Shown here piece after piece: positions 17,083 through 25,854 of a stretch of 44,265 nucleotides of DNA. Numbering within the stretch: position 1 is the stretch's first letter; each line of letters begins with the position of its first letter. The position numbers were made by a program, and so were the translations under genes. Source of the stretch: Campylobacteraceae bacterium (lineage in GTDB: Bacteria > Campylobacterota > Campylobacteria > Campylobacterales > Campylobacteraceae); the NCBI GenBank assembly GCA_012519705.1, contig JAAYPR010000031.1:1-44265 (forward strand), read 5' to 3'. The notes below the pieces were generated by a model. It made no database searches, was not told where the DNA came from, and worked only from the letters and a program-made list of their open reading frames with translations.

Positions 17083-18075
17083 TAGTAAATTTTTGATTAC
17101 CATCTCCAAGCTCTCTTTGCTTGTTAGATAAGGTGGTACTTCAAAGATAGTTTTTGCACCGCTCTCGCCCATTTTGTTTAGTCTAGCAGCAGCTCTTGCA
17201 TAAGCTACCAGCACACTTGCTGTAAACTCAGGGTTTGAGCCTAATGTTAGAGCAAACTCTATTATCTGGTTATTTTCACTCTCTTTTATGCCAGTTTTTC
17301 CACCCCTAAAAACATGTCCGCCGTGTGGTAAACCACTGTGATTTTTATCAAGCTCTTCCTGAGTTATGAAATTCACCGTTGTATCGTAGTCTGCAAAATA
17401 GTTTGGCATATTAACTATCTCGCTCTCAACTCTTTTTCTCTCACTCTCTGTGTCGTTTTCAAGCACTACAAAGCACTCTCTTACGTGCTTTTCTCTTGTG
17501 GTATGCTCTTTAAAATTTCCACTTCTTACCTCATCTAAAATCTTACTTGATGGAATCGTGTATTGTTTCGCATCTTTTACGCCTTTTACTCTTCTAACCG
17601 CGTCAGAGTGCCCCTGCGAAATGCCTTTGCCCCAGAAAGTATAGGTTTTACCGTCATTTAAAATACTCTCCATTAAAAGCCTATTTAGCGAGAAAAGTCC
17701 TGGGTCCCAGCCAGTTGAAATGATGCCGATTTTCCCGCTTTTTTTAGCTACATTATCAACATTTTTATAATGCTCCAAAACTTTAGCATGAGTGTCAAAG
17801 CTATCTACGATGTTAAAGCGCTCTACAAACTCAGGGCTTTGCGTCATCAAGTCATTCGCACTACCCCCACAAAGCACCAAAACATCAATTTTATCTTTGA
17901 AACTAAGGCATTCATCTTGAGAAAAAACTGGTGAGTTATAAACCGTTTTTATACTGTTTGGATTACGCCTTGTAAAAATGCCAACTAGCTCCATGTCATC
18001 TGATGCATTTATAGCTATCTCGGCACCACGACCTAAATTTCCATAACCTACAATGCCTACTTTTATTTTTTTCAT
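17080..18075 (-). CDS. ddh: meso-Diaminopimelate D-dehydrogenase
   Basis: NADPH-dependent enzyme converting tetrahydrodipicolinate plus ammonia directly into meso-DAP, the lysine and peptidoglycan precursor, in place of the four-step acylation route. 331 residues. The Rossmann motif GIVGYGNLGRG (about 7-17) is followed by LVGIFTRRNP, VLCGGSANDL and VDSFDTHA (substrate contact region). STGWDPGLFSLNR and WGKGISQGHSDAVRRVKGVKDA are the strongest family signatures. Single-gene unit with AAAGGAC before the ATG. Campylobacters are mostly thought to use the succinylase route, so this may be an acquired or redundant pathway. Confidence 0.92.
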   Translation of the reverse strand: MKKIKVGIVGYGNLGRGAEIAINASDDMELVGIFTRRNPNSIKTVYNSPVFSQDECLSFKDKIDVLVLCGGSANDLMTQSPEFVERFNIVDSFDTHAKVLEHYKNVDNVAKKSGKIGIISTGWDPGLFSLNRLLMESILNDGKTYTFWGKGISQGHSDAVRRVKGVKDAKQYTIPSSKILDEVRSGNFKEHTTREKHVRECFVVLENDTESERKRVESEIVNMPNYFADYDTTVNFITQEELDKNHSGLPHGGHVFRGGKTGIKESENNQIIEFALTLGSNPEFTASVLVAYARAAARLNKMGESGAKTIFEVPPYLTSKESLEMVIKNLL

Positions 18076-18194
18076 ATTTGTCCTTTTTAGTGTTTTAACG
18101 CGGTATTTTAGCGAAATTTTGATAACTTAAACCTATTTTTTAGTATAAATTTAGTAAGATACAAGTTTTTAAGATGATAAAAATAGGAAAATTT

Positions 18195-19160
18195 ATGAAA
18201 ATAGCTATCATTAGACTCTCAGCACTTGGCGATATAATCCAAACTGCCATAGTTTTGGAATTCATCAAAAAACACTATCCTGATGCCAAAATAGACTGGT
18301 TTTGTGATGCAAAATTTGCTGGGATTTTGAAAAATCATAAATTTATAGATAACCTTATAACTCTAAATTTAAAAGATAAAAAGTTCAGTGAGAGTTATCA
18401 AATTTTAAAAAAACAGAACAAAAACAGCTATGACTTAGTTATCGACTTTCAAGGACTTATCAAATCAGCTGTAGTTGCTAGAGTGCTCTCAAAAAACACA
18501 GTTGGCTTTGATAAAAACAGCATTAGAGAGAGATTTGCCACAAATTTTTACAAACAAAAGGTTGCTGTTCCTTACGGGGAAAATGTGATTATCCGCTATC
18601 TTACGCTTTGCTCAAAGGCCTTAAATTTTGAGTTTAGCAAAGATGAAATTTTAACTAAAAAGCCTATTTTTAGTTTTGAACCTGCCAAAATTTCTAATAA
18701 AAAAAGAGTTTTGATTTCACCATTTGCAAGTGAAGCAAGTAAAATTTACATACATTTTGACGCAGTTATTAACACTTTAAAAGATGATGATTTAGATATT
18801 TTTATCTGCTGGGGGAGTGAGAGTGAATATGAAAAAGCCTTAGAACTTTCACAAAAAACTGGAGCGATTTTGCTTGATAAAATGAACTTACAAGAGATGA
18901 TAAACTTCATCTCAAATTGCGATTTAACCATCGGAAACGATAGTGGTATAACTCATCTTGCATGGGCACAAAACAGAGCCTCTATCACACTTTTTGGTAA
19001 CCGCCCAAGCTATAGAAATGCCTATACAACTGATATAAATTTAACTCTAGACACTGGCAAAAAAATAGATGCGATGAAAATCGACAAAACCGACTTTTGT
19101 ATAAATGAAATAGAACCAAATTTAGTTATAAAAACAGCAAAAAAACTTTTAGAAAGGTAA
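18195..19160 (+). CDS. waaC: LPS heptosyltransferase I
   Basis: Adds the first L-glycero-D-manno-heptose to Kdo of the inner core, on the cytoplasmic face of the inner membrane. GT9 family, 321 residues from the ATG at 18195. An in-frame ATG 21 bases upstream exists, but AGGAAAATTT lies just before 18195 and the family start is KIAIIRLSALGDIIQT. The N-domain carries KKHYPDAKIDWFCD, and the C-domain the ADP-heptose-site block IGNDSGITHLAWAQ (about 257). It opens the glycan cluster and lies 2 bases before a second GT9 gene. Confidence 0.93.
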   Translation: MKIAIIRLSALGDIIQTAIVLEFIKKHYPDAKIDWFCDAKFAGILKNHKFIDNLITLNLKDKKFSESYQILKKQNKNSYDLVIDFQGLIKSAVVARVLSKNTVGFDKNSIRERFATNFYKQKVAVPYGENVIIRYLTLCSKALNFEFSKDEILTKKPIFSFEPAKISNKKRVLISPFASEASKIYIHFDAVINTLKDDDLDIFICWGSESEYEKALELSQKTGAILLDKMNLQEMINFISNCDLTIGNDSGITHLAWAQNRASITLFGNRPSYRNAYTTDINLTLDTGKKIDAMKIDKTDFCINEIEPNLVIKTAKKLLER

Positions 19161-19162
19161 AT

Positions 19163-20158
19163 ATGAAAAATATGAAAATTTGCGTTATTTCTCTTGGGCT
19201 TTTTGGTGATGTGATAGCCAGAACTCCAGTAATTAGAGCATTAAAAGAGAAATATCCAAACTCTAAAATAACAGTTGTGGTTGATAAAATCGGTTATGAA
19301 ATTTTAAAAAACAATCCTTATATTCATGAGATTATCACAATGGACAGAAAAAAGAGCAACTATCTAAAATATATCTACTTTAAAATTAGCACTCAAATTA
19401 AACTTATTATAAGAAGATTTGACTTAATGATAGATTTGTATAATGGAAGCTCATCAAGAAGCATGGCAAAACTCTCATTTGCAAAGCAAAATATTAAAAA
19501 CAAAAAAGGCACTAATGTATATAATTTTAAAAATCCGCTTCATATGACAAATTCTCTTTTTGAGATGATTTCGGATATCAAATTTGATAATGTTGATATA
19601 TCCCCTGATTTTTTTATAAATAAATATATATATAAGAATTCTCAAAAATTTCAAAACTCCTACCTACTCTCTCTTGGCTCAGGTGATTTAAATAAAATAC
19701 TTAGTTTTGATAAAACTTTTAAACTGATTAAGCATATTTATAAAAATTACGCTCTAATTCCTACTATAGTTCAAAACCCAGGGCAGGAGTTTTTACAAGA
19801 AAAACTGATAAATGAGTATCTAATTCCAAACGAAATTCCTTATATAAAACTTGATAAAAAAAGCATTGACGAACTAGCTATAATCATCAAAAACTCAAAA
19901 TTTATAATAGTTCCTGATACTGGGATAATGCACCTATCATTTGCCCTTAAAACGCCTGTATTTTGCGTATTTACCGAGACAAATCCTATTATCGTAGAGC
20001 CTGAAAATGATAATATCATTCTAAAATCTAGTTATAAATTAGCAAATCCACCGATTTATGATAGAAATGGTGTTCCAAAATGCACAGGCGACATTGAAAT
20101 AAAAACCATTATAAAAGATTTTGATGAGTTTATGGGAATTTTAAAAAGCAAATCTTAA
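19163..20158 (+). CDS. GT9 heptosyltransferase-family glycosyltransferase
   Basis: 331 residues. The N-terminal KICVISLGLFGDVIARTPVIRAL and PNSKITVVVDKIGYEIL match GT9 enzymes, and the C-terminal block IVPDTGIMHLSFALKTPVFCVF (about 250) is the family nucleotide-sugar motif. GT9 members use ADP-heptose, but the divergent middle part means this could be an outer-core heptosyltransferase or use another donor. It is more AT-rich and Lys/Asn/Ile-rich than waaC. Two bases after waaC, 47 before the pyruvyltransferase. Confidence 0.85.
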   Translation: MKNMKICVISLGLFGDVIARTPVIRALKEKYPNSKITVVVDKIGYEILKNNPYIHEIITMDRKKSNYLKYIYFKISTQIKLIIRRFDLMIDLYNGSSSRSMAKLSFAKQNIKNKKGTNVYNFKNPLHMTNSLFEMISDIKFDNVDISPDFFINKYIYKNSQKFQNSYLLSLGSGDLNKILSFDKTFKLIKHIYKNYALIPTIVQNPGQEFLQEKLINEYLIPNEIPYIKLDKKSIDELAIIIKNSKFIIVPDTGIMHLSFALKTPVFCVFTETNPIIVEPENDNIILKSSYKLANPPIYDRNGVPKCTGDIEIKTIIKDFDEFMGILKSKS

Positions 20159-20205
20159 TAGATTCTTAGATACAATCAAAAAATTATTTTAAGGAGAATT
20201 TTAAA

Positions 20206-21291
20206 ATGAATATAGTTTTTTCAACAACCAGACAGTGGAATCCAGGCGATGAGTTTATTTTAATGGGTACAATAAATTTATTAAATGAGCATTTTACAAT
20301 AAAAGAAAGGGATGGCTTTAATCCCATAATCTATAATAGAAATCCGCAAACAAGAAGAGCTAGAAAAAGAGATATTATAAAAATGATTGATAATTTTTTA
20401 GGAAAGGATTTTATAGAAAAATTCAAAGATAACTCTGTCAAAGATAGAAAACCGCTTGACTATGCTGATTTGGTGGTCTTCGCTGGTTCACCCGAATGGG
20501 TCGGAAGAAGACTTAAGAAACTCTATTCTGAAATTATTAATTATAAAATCCCCACTATATTTTTAGGTATTGGAACTGGTTCTGATAAACCTTTGGTTTA
20601 TAGAGATGCTGTTAATCAAATGGAGGCAAGAGTTTTTGAAAATTTTACGAAACTTGCAACGGCTAGGGATGAATATGCCTTTAATGCAATTAAGCATTTT
20701 GATTTTGCAAGACTTTTGCCTTGCCCTGCTCTATTTGCCAGCAAAACACATAGAAAAGTTCAAAATGTTAAAAAAATTGGACTTATTTATAGCACTGTAA
20801 ATTCTGAAGGCGGAAACAATGTCTCATCCGAAACTCATAAATTTATACTAGATTTTTATAAAAAACTCTTAAAAGAACAAGGTGATAAATACGAATTTGA
20901 ATTTATTGCTCACTATATAGATGAGCTAAGTGAGTTTAAAAAAGATTTTCCAAATGAAACCATGAGATACTCTTACGACTCAAAAGATTATTTAGATATA
21001 TATGCAAAATATGATTTTGTTATAGGATGCAGAGTTCATGGTGTTGGCATAAGTGCATCTCTTGGAATTCCTGGTCTTATGATCTCACATGATGAAAGAT
21101 GTAAAGCTGCTAAAGGATTTTTATCAGATAGCATATCGATAGAAATACTTATAGATGAAGCTATTAAAATAGTAAATGAAAATGTAAAAAACATAGAAGA
21201 AAAATCAAAAGCCGTAATTGAGCATAAAGAAAAAACCAAGCAAGAGTATATGGAGTTATTTGATAAACACATAAGCGATTTATTTATATAA
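20206..21291 (+). CDS. Polysaccharide pyruvyltransferase-family protein
   Basis: 361 residues. It starts NIVFSTTRQWNPGDEFILMG, the GDE entry of the PS_pyruv_trans fold, and includes DLVVFAGSPEWVG, TIFLGIGTGS, TARDEYAF and the signature FVIGCRVHGVGISASLGIPG (about 270-289). The family transfers pyruvate from phosphoenolpyruvate to sugar hydroxyls as a ketal, adding negative charge. Some members are bacterial glycan enzymes of other specificity. AAGGAGAATTTT precedes the ATG. Its place between heptosyltransferases and rhamnose genes suggests a core or O-chain decoration. Confidence 0.82.
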   Translation: MNIVFSTTRQWNPGDEFILMGTINLLNEHFTIKERDGFNPIIYNRNPQTRRARKRDIIKMIDNFLGKDFIEKFKDNSVKDRKPLDYADLVVFAGSPEWVGRRLKKLYSEIINYKIPTIFLGIGTGSDKPLVYRDAVNQMEARVFENFTKLATARDEYAFNAIKHFDFARLLPCPALFASKTHRKVQNVKKIGLIYSTVNSEGGNNVSSETHKFILDFYKKLLKEQGDKYEFEFIAHYIDELSEFKKDFPNETMRYSYDSKDYLDIYAKYDFVIGCRVHGVGISASLGIPGLMISHDERCKAAKGFLSDSISIEILIDEAIKIVNENVKNIEEKSKAVIEHKEKTKQEYMELFDKHISDLFI

Positions 21292-21504
21292 AAAAACATT
21301 TTAAAATAATATTTATTTTAATTTAGACGTATTTTCTCATAATTGCCTTTAGTTATACTCTTGTGCTAAATTATAATTTATTAAAAATTTAGTTTATAGT
21401 AAATTTACTATGATTATGATAGATTTTAGGGTAAGGTTTTAAAGTGCTATTTTAAAAGTAGTTGAAAGATAAATAAATATGACTATAGCAAGGATGTTAA
21501 TACA

Positions 21505-22386
21505 ATGAAAGGTATAATTTTAGCTGGAGGAAGTGGCACAAGACTTTATCCCATAACAAGAGGCGTTAGCAAGCAACTTGTTCCGATTTATAATAAACCT
21601 ATGATTTACTATCCGCTTTCTGTGTTAATGCTTGCAGGGATAAAAGAGATTTTAATCATCACAACTCCAGAAGACCAAAAAAGTTTTCAAAACTTACTTG
21701 AGGATGGTAGTGAGCTTGGTATAAAGTTAGAGTATGTTGTTCAGCCAAGCCCAGATGGGTTAGCTCAAGCCTTTATTTTAGGTGAAGAGTTTTTAGACGG
21801 TGATGATGCTTGTTTAGTGCTAGGAGATAATATTTTTTACGGACATGGACTTACAGAGCTTCTTTCTAAGAGTATAAAAAACGCAAAAGATGAAAATAAA
21901 GCAACTGTTTTTGGCTATTACGTAAAAGACCCCCAGAGATACGGAGTTGCTGAGTTTGACAAAAATGGAAATGTTATAAGCATAGAAGAAAAACCTAAAA
22001 CTCCAAAGTCAAATTACGCTGTTGCAGGGCTTTATTTTTACCCAGCTGACGTTGTAAAAAAAGCTAAAAATATAAAGCCAAGCGATAGAGGCGAGCTTGA
22101 AATCACAACTTTAAATCAAGAGTATTTAGCTGAAAATCGTCTAAAAGTTGAGCTAATGGGACGAGGATATGCGTGGTTTGATACAGGAACTCACGATAGT
22201 TTGTTAGAGGCAAGTCAGTTTATACAAACCATAGAAAAAAGACAGGCTTTAATGGTTGCATGCCTTGAAGAGATAGCTTATAATCTTGGCTATATTGACG
22301 AGAAGCAAGTTTTAAAACTAGCCGAACTGCTTAAAAAGAATGAGTATGGTGAATATCTTTTAAACTTGGTAAAAGGTGGTTTATGA
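21505..22386 (+). CDS. rmlA: Glucose-1-phosphate thymidylyltransferase
   Basis: First step of dTDP-L-rhamnose synthesis: dTTP plus glucose-1-phosphate gives dTDP-glucose. 293 residues, standard length. GGSGTRLYP (8-16) is the nucleotidyltransferase signature. [37 protein letters not shown] and [19 protein letters not shown] follow in family order, and [14 protein letters not shown] lies near 227. A 213-base AT-rich gap in front holds a possible TATGAT box (21415-21420). AAGGAT lies 9 bases before the ATG. First of four overlapping genes in the order A-C-D-B. Confidence 0.97.
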   Translation: MKGIILAGGSGTRLYPITRGVSKQLVPIYNKPMIYYPLSVLMLAGIKEILIITTPEDQKSFQNLLEDGSELGIKLEYVVQPSPDGLAQAFILGEEFLDGDDACLVLGDNIFYGHGLTELLSKSIKNAKDENKATVFGYYVKDPQRYGVAEFDKNGNVISIEEKPKTPKSNYAVAGLYFYPADVVKKAKNIKPSDRGELEITTLNQEYLAENRLKVELMGRGYAWFDTGTHDSLLEASQFIQTIEKRQALMVACLEEIAYNLGYIDEKQVLKLAELLKKNEYGEYLLNLVKGGL

Positions 22387-22961
22387 TGAAATTCACAAGA
22401 ACAGAAATTCCTGATGTTTTAGTTATAGAGCCTGTTGTTCATGGTGACAGCAGAGGGTATTTTAGTGAGACTTTTAGGAAGGATTTATTAGAAGATTTTT
22501 TAGGTTTTAAACTGAATTTTGTCCAAGACAATGAGTCAAAGTCATCTAAATTTGTTTTTCGCGGGCTTCATTTTCAAGCTCCGCCATTTGCTCAAACAAA
22601 ACTAGTTAGAGTTATAAAGGGTAGAGTTTTAGATATAGCAGTAGATATTAGAAGAGGTTCACCAACTTATGGAAAGCACGTTATGGTAGAGCTCTCAGAA
22701 GAGAATAAAAAGCAACTTTTTGTACCACGTGGGTTTGCTCATGGCTTTATAGTATTGGAAGATGATACTATATTTTCCTACAAAGTAGATAATTACTACA
22801 GCAAAGAGTGTGATAAAGGCATCTATTTTGCGGACGAGGCTTTAGGTATAGATTACGGTGTGGATATAAAAGAGTTTTTATTATCAGATAAAGACACAAA
22901 ACAGCCATTTCTGTCTGAGATAGAAGAGTTTTTTAAATACGAGATTAATTACTATGAATGA
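22383..22961 (+). CDS. rmlC: dTDP-4-dehydrorhamnose 3,5-epimerase
   Basis: Third step of dTDP-L-rhamnose synthesis. 192 residues. Cupin-fold RmlC signatures: [11 protein letters not shown] (21-31), RGLHFQAPP (60-68) with catalytic His63, [18 protein letters not shown], and PRGFAHGF. The C-terminal [10 protein letters not shown] holds the catalytic Tyr. It begins ATGATG on the rmlA stop (four-base overlap), so either Met may be used. The C-terminal few residues overlap rmlD by 8 bases. Confidence 0.96.
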   Translation: MMKFTRTEIPDVLVIEPVVHGDSRGYFSETFRKDLLEDFLGFKLNFVQDNESKSSKFVFRGLHFQAPPFAQTKLVRVIKGRVLDIAVDIRRGSPTYGKHVMVELSEENKKQLFVPRGFAHGFIVLEDDTIFSYKVDNYYSKECDKGIYFADEALGIDYGVDIKEFLLSDKDTKQPFLSEIEEFFKYEINYYE

Positions 22962-23826
22962 GTTTAATATCCTTGTAACTGGGGCTAACGGACAACTTGG
23001 AAGTGAGTTAGAGGCACTTCATGGGCATTATGTTTATAACTTTTGCTTTGCTGGTAGAGACACTCTTGATATCACAAATTTAGATGCTATAAAAAACTAT
23101 ATAAAAGATAAAGATATAAATGTCATCATAAATTGTGCTGCTTATACGGCAGTTGATAAAGCAGAGAGTGAGAAAGAGCTTGCTTTTGAGATAAATGCGG
23201 ATGGTGTTAAAAATTTAGCTTTTGCATCAAAAGAGAATGACATAAAGCTAGTTCACATCTCAACAGACTATGTGTTTAATGGTGAAAACTTTAAGCCTTA
23301 CGTTGAGAGTGATAAAACGGCTCCAAAAGGTGTATATGGAGAGAGTAAGTTAAAAGGCGAAAATGAGATGATAGCTATAAATCCAGCTAATTCTATCATC
23401 ATAAGAACATCTTGGGTTTATGGGTACTATGGGAATAATTTTGTAAAAACTATGCTTCGTTTAGGAAAAGAAAAAAGTGAACTAGGTGTTATATTTGACC
23501 AAGCAGGCTCACCAACTTACGCTAAAGATTTAGCCAAGACCATACTTGATATAATTCCGCTTATAAAAAACGAAAATGTAGAAATTTACAACTACTCAAA
23601 TGAGGGAGTTCTCTCTTGGTATGATTTTTCAAAAGAGATAATGCGTATGGCAAAGCTTGATTGTAAAATAAACCCTATAGAAACAAAGGATTACCCAACA
23701 CCAGCTAAAAGACCGCATTTTTCAGTGCTAAACAAAGCAAAGATAAAAAAAGAGTTTGATATAAAAATTCCATATTGGAAAGACTCTTTAGATGAGTTTC
23801 TAATAAGACTAGGAGAGAGAAAATAA
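22954..23826 (+). CDS. rmlD: dTDP-4-dehydrorhamnose reductase
   Basis: Last step of dTDP-L-rhamnose synthesis (NAD(P)H). 290 residues, extended SDR fold. The Rossmann motif is VTGANGQLGSEL (8-19), with NCAAYTAVDKAE (60-71) and HISTDYVFNG (101-110). The catalytic YGESK is at 128-132, followed by RTSWVYG and DQAGSPTYA. It overlaps rmlC by 8 bases and rmlB by one (TAATG), so the four enzymes are made together. Confidence 0.96.
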   Translation: MNEFNILVTGANGQLGSELEALHGHYVYNFCFAGRDTLDITNLDAIKNYIKDKDINVIINCAAYTAVDKAESEKELAFEINADGVKNLAFASKENDIKLVHISTDYVFNGENFKPYVESDKTAPKGVYGESKLKGENEMIAINPANSIIIRTSWVYGYYGNNFVKTMLRLGKEKSELGVIFDQAGSPTYAKDLAKTILDIIPLIKNENVEIYNYSNEGVLSWYDFSKEIMRMAKLDCKINPIETKDYPTPAKRPHFSVLNKAKIKKEFDIKIPYWKDSLDEFLIRLGERK

Positions 23827-24863
23827 TGAAAACCATACTTGTAACTGGATGTGCAGGGTTTATAGGCTCAAATTTTGTGCCGTATTTTTTAGATAAATAT
23901 GAGAATTATAAAATTATAAATTTGGATTTACTCACTTATGCTGGAAATTTAGTGAACTTAAAAGAGGTTGAAGATCACCCAAGATATAAATTTATAAAAG
24001 GCGATATTTGTAACCGTGAATTAGTAGAGTTTATCTTTAGCGAATATGACATAAGAGGTGTTATACATTTCGCTGCTGAGTCGCATGTGGATAACTCTAT
24101 AAAAAACCCAGGTGTTTTTGTAGAGACAAACGTGAACGGCACATTTGCACTTCTAGACGTGGCTAAAAACTACTGGATGAGTAAACCCTTTATTTATAAA
24201 GATGAGTATAAAGGGTGTAGATTTCATCATATCTCAACCGATGAGGTTTATGGAACGCTTTCAGATGACCCAAAAGATTTGTTTACTGAGACAACTCCCT
24301 ATGCTCCAAACTCGCCTTATTCAGCAAGTAAAGCATCAAGCGATATGATAGTAAGAAGTTATGTTGAAACTTATGGGCTTGACGTGGTTATCACGAATTG
24401 TTCCAACAACTACGGACCAAAACAGCATGATGAAAAACTAATACCGACAATTATAAGAAACGCTCTAAAAGGAAACAAACTTCCTATTTATGGTGATGGT
24501 AAAAACATTCGTGACTGGCTATATGTGCTTGACCATTGTAAAGGCATAGACCTTGTTTTTCATAAAGGCAAAAAAGGCGAAGTTTATAACATCGGCGGTA
24601 GAAATGAAAGGACAAACTTACAGATAGTCGATGCTATTTGCAAAATTTTAGACGAGAGAGTTCCAGCCTCACAAAATGGCTTAAATATAAAGAGCTATAA
24701 AGAGCTTTTAAGCTTTGTAGAAGATAGAGCAGGACATGATAGACGTTACGCCATAGATGCAACTAAAATAGAAACTGAGCTTGGTTGGAGAGCTGATGAG
24801 AACTTTGACAGTGGGATTATAAAAACTGTTGAGTGGTATTTAATTAAATACAATTACTTCTAA
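23826..24863 (+). CDS. rmlB: dTDP-glucose 4,6-dehydratase
   Basis: Second step of dTDP-L-rhamnose synthesis: dTDP-glucose to the 4-keto-6-deoxy sugar, with bound NAD. 345 residues, extended SDR. GCAGFIGSN (8-16), FAAESHVDNS (82-91), HISTDEVYGTL (135-145, catalytic Asp-Glu) and YSASK (165-169) are all present, and GDGKNIRDWLYV binds substrate. Last of the rml genes. The convergent GT2 gene ends 145 bases downstream. dTDP-4-keto sugar may also feed other deoxysugars, but the complete A-C-D-B set points to L-rhamnose. Confidence 0.97.
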   Translation: MKTILVTGCAGFIGSNFVPYFLDKYENYKIINLDLLTYAGNLVNLKEVEDHPRYKFIKGDICNRELVEFIFSEYDIRGVIHFAAESHVDNSIKNPGVFVETNVNGTFALLDVAKNYWMSKPFIYKDEYKGCRFHHISTDEVYGTLSDDPKDLFTETTPYAPNSPYSASKASSDMIVRSYVETYGLDVVITNCSNNYGPKQHDEKLIPTIIRNALKGNKLPIYGDGKNIRDWLYVLDHCKGIDLVFHKGKKGEVYNIGGRNERTNLQIVDAICKILDERVPASQNGLNIKSYKELLSFVEDRAGHDRRYAIDATKIETELGWRADENFDSGIIKTVEWYLIKYNYF

Positions 24864-24894
24864 GAGATAATTCAAAAACTTTTACTAGCCCAAA

Positions 24895-24925
24895 AAATAT
24901 GACTCTATTAATCTAAAATAGAATC
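24895..24925 (-). terminator. Terminator of the leftward GT2/GT4 pair
   Basis: On the minus strand GATTCTATT pairs with AATAGAGTC (one G-U) around a 7-base loop, followed by ATATTTTTT. It lies about 85 bases after the GT2 stop. On the plus strand the stem has a C-A mismatch and no U-tract, so it mainly serves the minus strand. Confidence 0.55.
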
Positions 24926-25008
24926 TATCTGCTAAAAAAATAATAAAATCTTCTATAAAATATCTCCGAATTCATCAGCTTAAACAGTCCTGCACAACCA
25001 TGTAGGCA

Positions 25009-25842
25009 TTATCTCATTTTTACCACTCCATTTTTACAAAAATACCCATCGCCTTTTGAGTGCATAAGCTCCAAAGTTTTTCTCGAGATATCATCGTTAA
25101 AAACTTTTTTATGATATAGATGAACTATAATAGCGGCATTTCTGCAACTTTTCATCTCTATACCACATAGCCTCATTCTTCTTTCTATGTCGGTATCCTC
25201 GCCCGTAGTTGGCATAGTAAAATCCTCATCAAAGCCATTGATTTTTTCTAAATCCGACTTAAAACAAGAGAAATTACAACCTACCAAATGAGATTTTTTA
25301 TCTCTTTTCTTTTTTAATATTTTTCCGATAAAAGAGTTTGGGTTTATAAATATCCCTGCGTCATAATGCTTTGCCTCTTTATCTTTTTTATATTCAAAAA
25401 ATAGTTTTAAATAGTTTTTTCTATATTTTTCTGCTGATATTTCCCTATTTCTAATTTTATTTGAAATACTCTCACCTGGTTCGCTTCTTCTTCCGCATAA
25501 AACACTATTTTTCTTAGCTAGCTTCACGTGCCATTCAACAAAATTATCATAAGGAACACAATCCCCATCTATAAAAATCAAATACTCACATTTTGAAGCA
25601 ATAACCGCCCTATTAAGAGCCCTGTTTTTTCTCCAGCCACTATCTTCTTGCGATGAATGGATTATATTTAAATTACTATATCTATTTTTTACCGCGCAAA
25701 CATACTCGCTCATCCCTTTACTATCACCATCTTCAGAGACAATAACTTCATCTGGCACAACTGTCTGTTTGGACAGAGATTCTAAAATCAAATCCAAACT
25801 ACAAACATCCTTATAAACAGAAATTATTACCGAACATTTCAT
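25009..25842 (-). CDS. GT2-family glycosyltransferase with galactosyltransferase-type C-terminus
   Basis: 277 residues. GT-A fold: SVIISVYKDVCSLDLILESL (4-23), VSEDGD, the donor/metal motif IDGDCVP (91-97) with Asp92/Asp94, and a C-terminal GFDEDF...GEDTDIERRM (203-223) as in chondroitin-polymerase-like GT2 enzymes, where Glu215-Asp216 would act as base. No membrane helix, so a soluble or peripheral core/O-chain transferase. Donor and acceptor unknown. It follows the GT4 gene by 12 bases. An open frame of about 27 codons continues past its TAA stop. Confidence 0.85.
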   Translation of the reverse strand: MKCSVIISVYKDVCSLDLILESLSKQTVVPDEVIVSEDGDSKGMSEYVCAVKNRYSNLNIIHSSQEDSGWRKNRALNRAVIASKCEYLIFIDGDCVPYDNFVEWHVKLAKKNSVLCGRRSEPGESISNKIRNREISAEKYRKNYLKLFFEYKKDKEAKHYDAGIFINPNSFIGKILKKKRDKKSHLVGCNFSCFKSDLEKINGFDEDFTMPTTGEDTDIERRMRLCGIEMKSCRNAAIIVHLYHKKVFNDDISRKTLELMHSKGDGYFCKNGVVKMR

Positions 25843-25854
25843 TTTTAAAATCCT

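Noticed and set aside
18174-18194. Upstream ATG for waaC
   Set aside because: In frame, but the heptosyltransferase consensus begins at the second ATG, which has AGGA just upstream.
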